A stretch of 64,000 nucleotides of DNA from Procambarus clarkii (Eukaryota > Arthropoda > Malacostraca > Decapoda > Cambaridae). This document shows positions 45,532 through 57,353 of the stretch, piece by piece; the first letter of the stretch is position 1, and each line of letters opens with the position of its first letter. Below the pieces are notes generated by a model that did no database searches, had not been told where the DNA came from, and saw only the letters and a program-made list of their open reading frames with translations. Where the stretch lies: NCBI RefSeq assembly GCF_040958095.1, contig NC_091230.1, positions 10,721,928-10,785,927 on the forward strand, written 5' to 3'. The translations under genes and the position numbers were made by a program.

Positions 45532-46531
45532 ATGCCCAAACATAACAACAAGCAAGGTAGGGGTGCCTCTCGCTCTGGTTCCATTACTCCTAGAGTTCTG
45601 AATGAAACACTGGCAACGCCGCAACCCTCGCCGATGTTTGTAAACACAGCATCCGCTCCCCCTCCTCACTCCCCCCCCTTCAACTCACCTCGGATCTCTA
45701 GCTTTAGAATTCACTCAATCTATGGCTCCCTGTATAAACTTCAAACCTCTCCGAAGTAATCCATGGCTCCAGAAAATGCACAACCTTGTGAAAATGCAAT
45801 CAGAAGCTATTTTGGCCCTCCAAGACACAGTCACCCGACAACAACATACCATAGACCGCCTCCTTGAATCGTCGATGAACAACAACCAAGAAATTCTCAA
45901 CATACAAACTGTTGCAAATGATGCAATGGATCAAATACGTAAGATTCAGGCTGAAGAAACCCTCACAGCTCAAAGTGACCTCCTTAAAAAGCTGGAAAAA
46001 CAGATCAATCTCCTTCAGACTCACCAGGCGGCTTCCAAAGATGACCAAGAGCAACAACAACTTCATGACTCCCTGATAATTAGCTCTACTGATCTACCTG
46101 TTGAACAACAAGGTGAGGATTGCTGTAACATAGCCAACACCCTAATTAATTCAAAGATCAGTGTCAATGTTCAAATCAAATCGGCTGTTAGGATAGATAA
46201 AAACAATCCCCGTAACAGGAGAATGCTCATCAAACTTGCAAATCCCTCTGCGAAGTTTGACCTCATACAAACAGCTGCTCAGCAAAAAACCAACCTCTAT
46301 ATAAATGAGTGTCTTACAAAGCAGCGTGGATCCCTCCTCTACAGGCTGCGCCAAATTCGCAAACAAAACCCTGGTCTTATCAAGCAGTGCTACACAAGGA
46401 ATGGTACGATATTTGCGAAGAAAGAAGCTACAGGAAAAAGATATGAAATAAAATGTGACCAACAACTCCTGGCCTTCTTAAGTGATTGTGGTATATCTGA
46501 AAACCTGAACCCGACCAATGCCAGTACTTAA
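45532..46531 (+). pseudogene. ORF1 of third LINE family, plus copy, one frameshift
   Basis: The ATG at 45532 starts MPKHNNKQGRGASRSGS. The frame shifts between about 45680 and 45715 and continues as MAPCINFKPL.. to 46531. The middle is a long coiled coil (residues about 10-130 of the second part). The C-terminal part (LIISSTDLPVEQQGED.., NLYINECLTKQRGSLLYRLR) is the RNA-binding type domain seen in many LINE ORF1 proteins. It differs strongly from the ORF1 at 53175, although the ORF2 sequences are nearly the same. Confidence 0.75.
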
Positions 46532-47539
46532 AATAACTCTTTCAGTGCCTGAGCCTAACCTAACTTAATCTAACTTTGTCTAAGGTGCTGTCTCTGCCTT
46601 ACCATTTACCTGATGTTCTCCTATTCATATAACTTCCTAAATAATCCATCAAGTCTCCATGCACTTATGCAAGCATCTACCTCAGTTTCATTGTAAAATT
46701 TTACTCTTAAATCTAATCTTACCCTATTCCATTTATATTTTAAATTAATTTGTATTGATCTATGTCATTTATTGAAATCAATTATTGATCTCATTTTTGT
46801 TCTTTTAATTAAGTTCATACTAATTATAAGTTAAAACTAAGCTTAATAAAATTTATTATCTTTAAGATTATTTTGCTTTACAATTATCATTTGTCAATTT
46901 TTTTTATATATTCATCTTGACAGTCTCTACTGATTTTTTGTTCTCTCCGCCAAACCTGTGTATCCTCCATGGCTATCTAGTGACCTTAATTCTACCTCTA
47001 ATTGTTTCACTTCCGTGTTTGCTTGCATTTATTGTTGTGTCTTGCCATAATTATTCTCTAATTTAGCAGACTCAATACTTTGTAAGCTCTTATTGTATTG
47101 TTATATTATTATATTGTGTTTTGCTATAATTACTTCCTATTTTACAGCAGATTTGTTTTTCATCTGTTCATGTAATTGCTTATCTTATTGTATTGTGACA
47201 TTCTTTTCTATATTGATATATATTTTCTGTCTATTGTTACTTACAGTGTACCTGAGAGTACCTGTAAGCAATCTACCTCATTTTTCATTTTTGCTCAATT
47301 TTTTTGGTATTGCTTAGTCTTGTTTATATTTTTGTTTTGTATATCTATATCTTGTGTTTTGTATAGTCCATGTTTATATGTTTTTTTCTTTAACCTCATT
47401 CATTACCTAGGTTTCCTAGCCTAGCCATACTCCCATACTCCATTGTACCCCTGTAAGCCCCTTTTGTGTTTGTTTGGTACAGTATTGTGTACATTAATTT
47501 CTTTTTGTTTTTCTTGTTTTTCCTGCAATCAGCTTTTTT
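46532..47539 (+). other. Spacer between ORF1 and ORF2, plus copy
   Basis: AT-rich, no ORF. From 47237 (TTGTTACTTACAGTGTACC) onward it matches the spacer of the minus copy (52797 downward); upstream of that point it does not. Confidence 0.75.
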
Positions 47540-49163
47540 ATGCAGTCAAGTATAGACCCAGAACTTAACCTCTTATCCACTATCTATGACAATAATCACT
47601 TTAATGATCTAAATTGCAGATATTTTGCAGCACATGATGTAAACAATGTATTAACTCATAGTCACAATATCTCTGTAATCAATTTGAACGTTAGATCCCT
47701 AGGTAAACACTTCGATGATGTTAGTGCCTTGATTGAAGCTATTGACAACAAATTCTCTTTTATTATACTTACTGAAACATGGTTGAAAGATGATACTACT
47801 CAACTCTTTAACATGCCTAACTACTCAGCAATCCACAACTGTCGTCAACTTCAGAGAGGTGGTGGCACTGCTCTTTACTACCACCAAGAACTAACATGCT
47901 TAAAAGAAATTAGAACTAGAGACTGCTATGGGGAGTATATCTTCGCCAGCTTCAGAGTCAAGGGTGCCGAGTCTATCCTGTCTGTGGGTGCAGTTTATAG
48001 AATTCCTAACACTGATGTGTCCGAATTCAACTCAAACCTTAGAAATCTAATACTTGATAACAGACTGAACAAAAACCACCTAATTATCGCAGGGGACTTT
48101 TATATTGACCTCTGCGAGCCAGAACACCCTACTGCTGTTAGCTTCCTCAACTGTATGAATTCCTGCTTCCTCATACCCTTAATCACTAGACCTACTAGAA
48201 TCACTGATAGCACTGCCACGACTCTAGATCACATCTGGACAAATATAACCTCTCCGCTTACTTCAGGTATAATCACCGATAGCACTACAGACCATTACCC
48301 CACATTTCTCTTAACTAACATTAGCAAACCACCACTTGAGTCAAGAGAGATACGTTTTAGACTACACAATGAAACTGCTATAGACAATTTTATAACTGCT
48401 ACTGATAATGTCAACTGGGAGTCCGAGTTAGGTAACATAGAGGACATCAACCTAGCAGTTCAATCTTTTCTTCAAAAAACTCTTAGCCTTTATAATACCC
48501 ACTGTCCTATGCTTACAAAACAAGTCACAACCAAAAGGCTTAACAATCCCTGGCTTACAAAGGGAATACTTAAATCTATTAATAAAAACATGACCTTGAG
48601 AAAAAGTATAGGTTAGGAATTGTCTCCAAAGAATTCTCAAAGAATTACTCATTATTGCTATCTAAGATAATTAGACGAGCCAAAACTAAATACTACGAAG
48701 ATAAATTTACCCAAATAAAGAGCAACATTAAACAAACATGGAGAACAATTTCACAAATATTGGGATCAAAGAAGTCTTTAAATAACAAACCGACTCTCCT
48801 GTCTAATAACGATGGTCAGCTTTCAGCCTCTGATTCTGCTATTGAGTTCAATAGGTTCTTCTCTTCCATTGGTTCATCCCTTGCTAATGATATTCCATCT
48901 TCCAGTACTGACATTAAGGACTATCTTACAGGGAACTATCCCCAGTCTCTGTACCTAAAGCCTATTAATTCCATTGACGTCAACGAGATAATCCTTTTCC
49001 TTAAAACCAAGTCTGGTGCCCTTGAGGAGATACCAACTTTAATCTACAAAAAAGCCTCCAGATCTTTAGCCCCTGCTATTGCTTTGCTCTTCAACAAGTC
49101 ACTTGAACTCCAAACCTTTCCAGATATTCTAAAAAAAAGCGAGAGTAACGACTGTCCACAAAT
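47540..49163 (+). pseudogene. ORF2 of third LINE family, plus copy, first half
   Basis: APE endonuclease: VINLNVRSLGKHFDD, ILTETWLKDD, RGGGTALYYHQE, then AGDFYIDL, where the catalytic Asn of GDFN is Tyr. After KSINKN the frame breaks near 48590-48620 and continues in another frame through the linker (LSKIIRRAKTKYYEDKF) to the junction at 49163. The RT half is at 54080-55401. Confidence 0.8.
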
Positions 49164-49507
49164 TCAGATTTCAGATTCAGATGTTTATTCAGGTAAGGTA
49201 TACATATACAAGTGATGTTACATTAATGGATTGATATATAGATAGAGCTAGTACATACAATGCCTAAAGCCACTATTACGCAATGCGTTTCGGGCAAGAA
49301 AAACATTAATATCTAGAACTTAATACTAATTGAGCATAAAGAATAAAAAGTGTTGAGAACAAATACAAATAAAGATAAAAAAAGGGGGAACATGACTGAA
49401 AAAGCAGCACAAATACAATAGGTTGACAAACAGTGTTGATTAAAAAAAAAAAGAAAAGAAGAAAAGAAAATAACAGACATGGGTTGACAATAGAGGAGTG
49501 AGGTAGA

Positions 49508-52449
49508 TTACAGGGAATTTATTAGGTAGTGTTTAGTTTTTATCTTAAACTGGTTGAGAGAGGTACAGTCTTTAACATGGTTGGGAAGGTCATTCCACAT
49601 TCTGGGCCCCTTGATTTGCAGAGCATTTCTAGTTTGATTAAGACGTACTCTAGGAATATCAAAACTGTATTTATTTCTGGTGTGGTGCTCATGGGTTCTG
49701 TTACAACCTTCTATGAAGCTTTTAAGATCAGGATTGGCATTATAGTTTAGCGTTTTATATATGTATAATACACATGAGAGAATGTGCAGTGACTTAATAT
49801 CTAACATATTCAGAGATTTGAGTAGGGGTACCGAGTGATGTCTGGGGCCAGAGTTGGATATTGTTCTAATAGCAGCTTTGTGTTGGGTAATTAGAGGACG
49901 TAAGTGATTTTGGGTAGTAGAACCCCAAGCACAAATACCATAGTTGAGATAAGGATAGATAAGGGAGTAATAGAGAGTCACCAGGGCAGGGCGTGGTACA
50001 TAATATCTGATCTTAGAAAGAATGCCCACAGTTTTTGAAACTTTTTTTGATATATTTAGAATGTGTCCCTGGAAATTCAGCTTGTGGTCAATGAGAATGC
50101 CAAGGAATTTGCCATCTAATTTGTTACAAATTTGGGTATTGTTTATTTTGAGATTTATATGACTAGAGGATTTATTGCCAAACAGAATATAAAAAGTTTT
50201 GTCAATGTTAAGGGTGAGTTTGTTGGCAGTTAGCCAAAGATGGACTTTATTTAGCTCAGTATTTACTGTGGCATTTAGAGCAAGAGGGTCAGGACTGGAG
50301 TAAATGAAGGTTGTGTCGTCAGCAAATAGAATTGGTTTGAGGTGTTGGGAGGCATTTGGAAGGTCATTAATGTAGATGAGAAAGAGGAGAGGGCCAAGTA
50401 TGCTGCCCTGAGGAACACCAATGTTGATGGGTAGGGTGGGAGAAATTGTATTATTCACAGAAACATATTGGAGCCTGTCAGTAAGGTAGGACTCGAGGTA
50501 TTGTAGGGAGTGTCCTCTGACTCCATAATGATGGAATTTAAGAAGAAGGTTATGGTGGTTGACAGTATCAAAAGCTTTACGCAGGTCCACAAATAACCCA
50601 ACAGGGAACTCCTTTTTATCAAGAGCTGTATGAATCGAGTTAAGCATACTAATAAGTGCATCGTTAGTGCTTTTTTTGGGTCTGAAGCCATATTGGCAAG
50701 GGCTAAGTATATTGAGTTTGGCTAGATATGAGTAAAGCTGCTTATATATAAGTTTTTCAAAAATTTTTGACAAGTTTGGCAGGATTGATATAGGTCTGTA
50801 GTTGTTAACATCTGTGGGGTCACCACATTTGTGGACAGGCGTTACTCTCGCTTTTTTTAGAATATCTGGAAAGGTTTGGAGTTCAAGTGACTTGTTGAAG
50901 AGCAAAGCAATAGCAGGGGCTAAAGATCTGGAGGCTTTTTGTAAATTAAAGTTGGTATCTCCTCAAGGGCACCAGACTTGGTTTTAAGGGAAAGGATTAT
51001 CTCATTGACGTCAGTGGAGTTAATAGGCTTTAGGTACAGAGACTGTGGATAGTTACCTGTAAGATAGTCCTTAATGTCAGTACTGGAAGATGGAATATCA
51101 TTTGCAAGGGATGAACCAATGGAAGAGAAGAACCTATTGAACTCAATAGCAGAATCAGAGGCTGAAAGCTGACCATCGTTATTAGACAGGAGAGTCGGTT
51201 TGTTATTTAAAGATTTCTTTGATCCCAATATTTGTGAAATTGTGCTCCAAGTTTGTTTAATGTTGCTCTTTATTTGAGTAAATTTATCTTCGTAGTATTT
51301 AGTTTTGGCTCGTCTAATTATCTTAGATAGCAATAATGAGTAATTCTTTGAGAATTCTTTGGAGACAATTCCTAACCTATACTTCTTCTCAAGGTCGTGT
51401 TTTTTGTTAATGGATTTCAGTATTCCCTTTGTAAGCCAAGGATTGTTAAGCCTTTTGCTTGTGACTTGTTTTGTAAGCCTAGGACAGTGGGTGTTATAAA
51501 GGCTAAGAGTTGTTTGTAGAAAAGATTGCGCTGCTAGGTTGATGTCCCCTATGTTACCTAACTCGGACTCCCAGTTGACATTATCAGCAGCAGTTATAAA
51601 ATTGTTTATAGCAGTTTCATTGTGCAGCCTAAAGCTTAACTCCCTTGTTTCTAGAGGTGGTTTGCTAATGTTAGTTAAGAGAAATGTGGGGTAGTGGTCT
51701 GTAGTGCTATCGGTGATTATACCTGAAGTAAGCGGAGAGGTTATGTTGGTCCAGATGTGATCAAGAGTCGTGGCAGTGCTATCAGTGATTCTAGTAGGTC
51801 TAGTGATTAAGGGTATGAGGAAGCAGGAATTCATACAGTTGAGGAAGCTAACAGCAGTAGGGTGTTCTGGCTCGCAGAGGTCAATATTAAAGTCCCCTGC
51901 GATAATTAGGTGGTTTTTGTTCAGTCTGTTATCAAGTATTAGATTTCTAAGGTTTGAGTTGAATTCAGACACATCAGTGTTGGGAATTCTATAGACTGCA
52001 CCCACAGACAGGACAGACTCGGCACCCTTGACTCTAAAGCTGGCGAAGATATACTCCCCATAGCAGTCTCTAGTTCTAATTTCTTTTAAGCATGTTAGTT
52101 CTTGGTGGTAGTAAAGAGCAGTGCCACCACCTCTCTGAAGTTGACGACAGTTGTGAATTGCTGAGTAGTTAGGCATGTTAAAGAGTTGAGTAGTATCCTC
52201 TTTCAACCATGTTTCAGTAAGTATAATAAAAGAGAATTTGTTGCCAATAGTTTCAATCAAGGCACTAACATCATCGAAGTGTTTACCTAGGGATCTAACG
52301 TTCAAATTGATTACAGAGATATTGTGATTATGAGTTAATACATTGTTTACATCATGTGCTGCAAAATATCTGCAATTTAGATCATTAAAGTGATTATTGT
52401 CATAGATAGTGGATAAGAGGTTAAGTTCTGGGTCTATACTTGTCTGCAT
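49508..52449 (-). pseudogene. ORF2 of third LINE family, minus copy, one indel
   Basis: Starting MQTSIDPELNLL, it has the endonuclease with an intact GDFN motif (AGDFNIDL), the linker, and the RT: NYRPISILPNL, FVDLRKAFDTVNHHNL, VPQGSILGPLLF, LFADDTTFIY. A C-terminal part follows (IRYYVPRPALVTLYYSLIYP, RMWNDLPNHVKD). The frame changes once near 50925, in a run of A that has five residues here and six in the plus copy. A single replication or sequencing slip would explain it. Otherwise the ORF is complete, making this the best-preserved member. Confidence 0.85.
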
Positions 52450-53174
52450 AAAAAAAGCTGATTGTAGAATCAGAAATATGTAGAAATAAGCTATAAAATA
52501 GGGAAAAATATATACACAATACTGTACAAAACAAACACAAAAGGGGCTTACAGGGGTACAATGGAGTAAGGGAGTATGGCTAGGCTAGGCAACCTAGGCA
52601 ATTAATGAGATTAAAGAAAAAACATGTAAACATGGACTATACAAAACACAAGATAAAGAAATACAAAACAAAAAATATAAGCAAGACTAAGCAATACAAA
52701 AAAAAAAAAAAAAAAAAAATTGAGCAAAAATGAAAAAAAAAAGAAAAAATGAGGTAGATTGCTTACGAGTACTCTCAGGTACACTGTAAGTAACAATTTG
52801 CAATTTGAGATGCAGGCAAAGCCAGGGGTCAATGGAGTAAGGGAGCATGGCGAGGCTAGGCAACCTAGGTAATAAATGAAATCAAAGAAAAGTTGAATAA
52901 TAAACATAGGCAAATTTAAGATAATGATTAATAACTATAGATAGTTCAGTAATGACTGTTTAATTAAAAAGACCTGAAGAACTACTTAATACACTCAATT
53001 AAATAATTTCGGTAAATGACTAGGTAAGAGTAAGTTAAAAATTAAGTCAGAAAATGAACCAAGGAGACTTAGGATACCTAGCCCCACTAGTTGACAGGGG
53101 GTTAATTAAGTTAATTCATTGGGAGTGATAAGGTGAGACAAACCACATTGGGAGAGGAAAGTGTTGAGGTTTTC
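52450..53174 (-). other. Spacer between ORF1 and ORF2, minus copy
   Basis: It holds two related copies of one motif (AGGCTAGGCAACCTAGG, near 52580 and near 52855). The point where it joins the sequence shared with the plus copy is at 52797. Confidence 0.75.
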
Positions 53175-54079
53175 TTATCTAGTAATTGTAAACATTTTGC
53201 CCTCTGCGGTTTTTCTCACCTTTATCAGACCATCTCTAACGAAGCACTGATGAATCGCATCTGGGTTTTGTTGACGGATTTGACGCAGGCGGTAGAGGAT
53301 TTGCTGTCTGTTCCTGGTCAAGCACTCGTTGATGTATAATCCCTTACGTTGGGATGCAGCTGTCCGGACTAGATGGGATTTCGTGAACTGGGAAGACAGC
53401 TTCAGGCGAATTTTCCGTTGATTTAGACCTGATGGATTCTTTTTGCCTACTCTGTAGGCAGCAATAACGTCAGTTTTGTTTAGACTGAGCTGCAATTTGT
53501 TTTTTAAGAGATCCTGAGCTATTTCGACACAATTTTCACCTTCATGTTCCACAGGTATATCTTGGGACGACACGATAACAGAGTCTAGCAGCTTTTGCTG
53601 GTCTTGTTCCTCCTGGGAGACGGAACGTTGGGCTGAAAATGTACTGATACATGCAGTCATTTTGCTGAGAGCTTCCTCCTGTTTTTTTAAGGCTTCATCA
53701 GTTTTCCGAAGGTTGTTTTCCTCATGGAGATCATTCAAATCATGCTGTAGTTGGTCTTGGCTAGCCTTGTAGTTTCTAATATCCTCGCGGAGGAGGGTTA
53801 TTTCTTGTTGTTGTTGTTGGAGATTAGCGCGGTTCGCTAGATTCTCGTTGAGAAGACTCAAGATGATAGTATTTTGTGACTCGAGGACTAGCCACAACTT
53901 TTTGAACCACTGATTCTCGGTCCAGTTAGTGAATTCCGGTGAGGGACCGGAAGCTCGCTTGAGTTGATTATACTGGGATGCTAGCATGTTCATAGGAGAG
54001 GGTTGAGAGGACTCTGCTCCCTTGCTCAATGGGGTGGAGGGAAGGGCAGCCCCGCCACCCCGGACCCCAGAGCTTCCAG
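53175..54079 (-). pseudogene. ORF1 of third LINE family, minus copy, 5' truncated
   Basis: The frame is open from the 5' edge of the element, and no ATG precedes residue MNM (near 53990), so the start is lost. It has a Gln/Glu-rich coiled coil (NRANLQQQQQEITLLREDIR, then further heptads) and a C-terminal RNA-binding type domain (VIVSSQDIPVEHEGEN, AAYRVGKKNP, GLYINECLTRNRQQILYRLR). No stop interrupts it. It aligns to the plus-copy ORF1 only in this last domain and with many changes. Confidence 0.75.
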
Positions 54080-55401
54080 ATGTGGTGATCTCACAGATGT
54101 TAACAACTACAGACCTATATCAATCCTGCCAAACTTGTCAAAAAATTTTGAAAAACTAATCTATAAGCAGCTTTACTCGTATCTAGCCAAACTCAATATA
54201 CTTAGCCCTTGCCAATATGGCTTCAGGCCCAAAAAAAGCACTAACGATGCACTTATTAGTATGCTTAACTCGATTCATACAGCTCTTGATAAAAATGAGT
54301 TCCCTGTTGGGTTATTTGTGGACCTGCGTAAAGCTTTCGATACTGTCAACCACCAAAACCTTCTTCTTAAATTACATCATTATGGTGCCAGAGGACACTC
54401 CCTACTATACCTCAAATCCTACCTTACTGACAGGCTCCAATGTGTTTCTGTGAATAATACAATTTCTCCCACCCTACCCATCAACATGGGTGTTCCCCAG
54501 GGCAGCATACTTGGCCCTCTCCTCTTTCTCATCTACATTAATGACCTTCCAAATGCCTCCCAACACCTCAAACCAATCCTATTTGCTGACGACACAACCT
54601 TCATTTACTCCAGTTCTGATCCCCTTGCTCTAAATGCCACAGTAAATACTGAGCTAAATAAAGTCCATCTGTGGCTAACTGCCAACAAACTCACCCTTAA
54701 CATTGACAAAACTTTCTATATTCTGTTTGGCAATAAATCCTCTAATCAAATAAATCTCAAAATAAACAATACCCAAATTTGTAACAAATTAGATGGCAAA
54801 TTCCTTGGCATTCTCATTGACCACAAGCTGAATTTCCAGGGACACATTCTAAACATATCAAAAAAAGTTTCAAAAACTGTGGGCATTCTTTGTAAGATCA
54901 GATATTATGTACCACGCCCTGCCCTGGTGACTCTCTATTACTCCCTTATCTATCCATATCTCAACTATGGTATTTGTGCTTGGGGCTCTACTACCCAAAA
55001 TCACTTACGTCCTCTAATTACTCAACACAAAGCTGCTATTAGGACAATATCCAATTCTGGCCCCCAGACATCACTCGGTACCCCTACTCAAATCCCTGAA
55101 TATGTTAGACATTAAGTCACTGCACATTCTCTCATGTGTATTATACATATATAAAACGCTAAACTGTAATGCCAATCCTGATCTCAAAAGCTTCATAGAA
55201 GGTTGTAACAGAACCCATGAGCACCACACCAGAAATAAATACAGTTTTGATATTCCTAGAGTACGACTTAATCAAACCAGAAATGCTCTACAAATCAAGG
55301 GGCCCAGAATGTGGAATGACCTTCCCAACCATGTTAAAGACAGTACCTCTCTCAACCAGTTTAAGTTAAAAACGAAGCTATACCTAATAAATTCCCTGTA
55401 A
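54080..55401 (+). pseudogene. ORF2 of third LINE family, plus copy, RT half
   Basis: It resumes at VNNYRPISILPNLSK and runs through FVDLRKAFDTVNHQN, VPQGSILGPLLF and LFADDTTFIYSS. Near 55070 one base change shifts the frame; the rest (MLDIKSLHILSCVLYIYKTL..NDLPNHVKDS) continues to the stop at 55401. Confidence 0.8.
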
Positions 55402-55761
55402 CCTACCTTACCCCTCTATTGTCAACCCATGTATGTTTTTTGTTTTTTTTGTTTTTCAAATCAACGCTGTTTTAATGTAATTTTCTGTAATAATTTGTAA
55501 TTGTATTTGTGCTGTTTTTTCAACAATGTTCCCCCCTCTTTTACCTCTATTTTTATTTGTACTCAACGCATTTTTTTCTTTTTACCCATTAGTTTTAAGC
55601 TTTAGTCAGTAGTGTTTTTTCCTGCCCGAAACGCTTTGCGTAATAGTGGCTTTAGACATTGTATGTACTAGCTCTATCTATAAAGCCAACAAACTTTGTA
55701 AAATCTCTTTATGTATGTATCTTTGCCTAAATAAAAATTATTATTATTATTATTATTATTA
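55402..55761 (+). other. 3' untranslated region and (ATT)n tail, plus copy
   Basis: T-rich sequence with the word GCCCGAAACGCTTTGCGTAA and GTACTAGCTCTATCTATA, shared with the minus copy. It then has a different ending (AAGCCAACAAACTTTG..) and (ATT)n. The minus copy ends instead in TCTGAA repeats. Confidence 0.8.
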
Positions 55762-57353
55762 AATATGGTTGACAGTAGGTCACAAAGCTCCTCTTTGCAT
55801 TCTTTAAGCACCCTGGCAAACACTTCATCCGGCCCTGGGGATTTGTTTGGTTTGAGTTTTACTATTTGTTTAAGAACATCCTCCCTGGTAACTGCTAAAC
55901 TCGTTAACCTGTCCTCGTCCCCACCCACATAGACTTGTTCGGCTGAAGGCATATTGTTAAGTTCCTCTTTAGTAAATACAGATACAAAATATTTATTAAA
56001 AATACTACTCATCTCTTCATCACTATCTGTTATTTGACCTGTCTCAGTTTTTAATGGACCTATCCTTTCCCTAGTCTTAGTACGATATAACTGAAAAAAC
56101 CCTTTAGGATTTGTCTTTGCTTGCCCTGCTATGCGAACTTCATAGTTTCTTTTTGCTTTCCTTATATCTTTTTTAACATTTCTAACCAGTTGTACGAATT
56201 CCTGTTCTAAAGTGACCTCCCCATTTTTAATCCTTTTGTACCAAGCTCTCTTTTTACCTATAAGGTTCTTCAAATTCTTTGTTATCCACTTTGGGTCATT
56301 AGTATTCGATCTATTCAATTTGTATGGTATACAACATTCCTGTGCTTTGTTTAGAATATTCTTAAATAAGTTATATATTGAATCCACATCGAAATCCTCA
56401 TTTACGTCACCTATCGCTGGGTTCATGTCTCGCTCCAAGACCGGCCCCCACCCCATACCCAAGACTTTCCAATCAATTTGACCCATAAAATTTCTTAGGC
56501 TATTAAAATCAGCTTTACGAAAATCTGGCACTTTAACAGAATTTTCACCTACAGGTCTATTCCATTCTATGCTAAATCTGATTTCTTTGTGATCACTGTT
56601 CCCTAGCTCACTCCCTATTTCGATGTCATTAATTTGTGTTTCCCTGTTAGTTAACACTAAATCTAAAATATTATTTTCCCGTGTTGGTTCCTTAATGTGT
56701 TGCGTAAGAAAGCAATCGTCAATTAATTCTAGAAAATCTTCTGCTTCACTATTCCCTGTTTTGTTCAACCAGTTTATTCCACTAAAATTAAAGTCACCCA
56801 TGACGTAAATACTGTTAGATCTAGATGCCCTAGATATTTCATCCCATAGATGCTTTGCTTCCATTCTGTCTAAATTTGGTGGCCTATATATAACTCCTAT
56901 TATAATATTATTTGATTTTACGTATAATTCTATCCAAATAGTTTCTGTGTGTGGCTCAGTTTTGATTCCCTCTTTGAGACTACATTTAAATTGTCCCTAA
57001 AATATATGGCTACTCCCCCTCCTCGTCTAATATATCTATCTGTGTGAAATAGTTTAAATCCATTTATTTGATATTCAGCTAATAGTTCTCTATCTTCTAC
57101 ATTCATCCACGTTTCGGTAAGTGCAATAATATCTATTTTTTTCTGTGCAACCAAGAGCATTTAATTCGTTAATTTTATTTCTTAGACTTCTACTGTTAGT
57201 GTAATATACCCTAAGAGAATTGTTATTTTGAGGCCCTTCTCTTTCCCTGATCATTTTGCCAATTCCTTTCTCCCACAAACACATACTTTTATTATCTCCT
57301 TCCTCCAAATCAATTCCCATACCTCTATCTACTAACAGTTTAAACCCAAACAA
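55762..57353 (-). pseudogene. CR1 ORF2: endonuclease and linker, two frameshifts
   Basis: MFGFKLLVDRGMG.. shifts near 57140 to MLLVAQKKIDIIALTETW and again near 56930-56990 before MEAKHLWDEISR. It keeps MGDFNFSGINW, the DHKEIRFS box, the linker (RAWYKRIKNGEVTLEQEFV) and the start of the RT (MSSIFNKYF, NKSPGPDEVFARVL). A run of Asn codons at the end is the (ATT)n tail of the inserted element. Confidence 0.8.

Larger units (their letters stand above)
45220..49163 (+). mobile_element. Third LINE family, plus strand, 5' part
   Basis: A 5' leader (45220-45531), ORF1, a 1-kb spacer and the first half of ORF2 are followed by an abrupt stop at 49163. The element resumes at 54080 and ends at 55761 with an (ATT)n tail. 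The whole is inserted in the CR1 copy at TTATTA, a word shared with its own tail, so the target duplication cannot be measured exactly. Confidence 0.85.
49164..54079 (-). mobile_element. Third LINE family, minus copy, nested in the plus copy
   Basis: The minus strand holds ORF1 (5' end cut at about 54079), spacer, full-length ORF2 and 3' tail (49507-49164, ending in repeated ATCTGAA words). Its two ends interrupt the plus copy between GTCCACAAAT (left) and ATGTGGTGA (right), bases adjacent in the intact sequence. It is therefore a self-family insertion in inverted orientation. No exact target duplication is visible; TCCA is shared at best. Confidence 0.85.
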
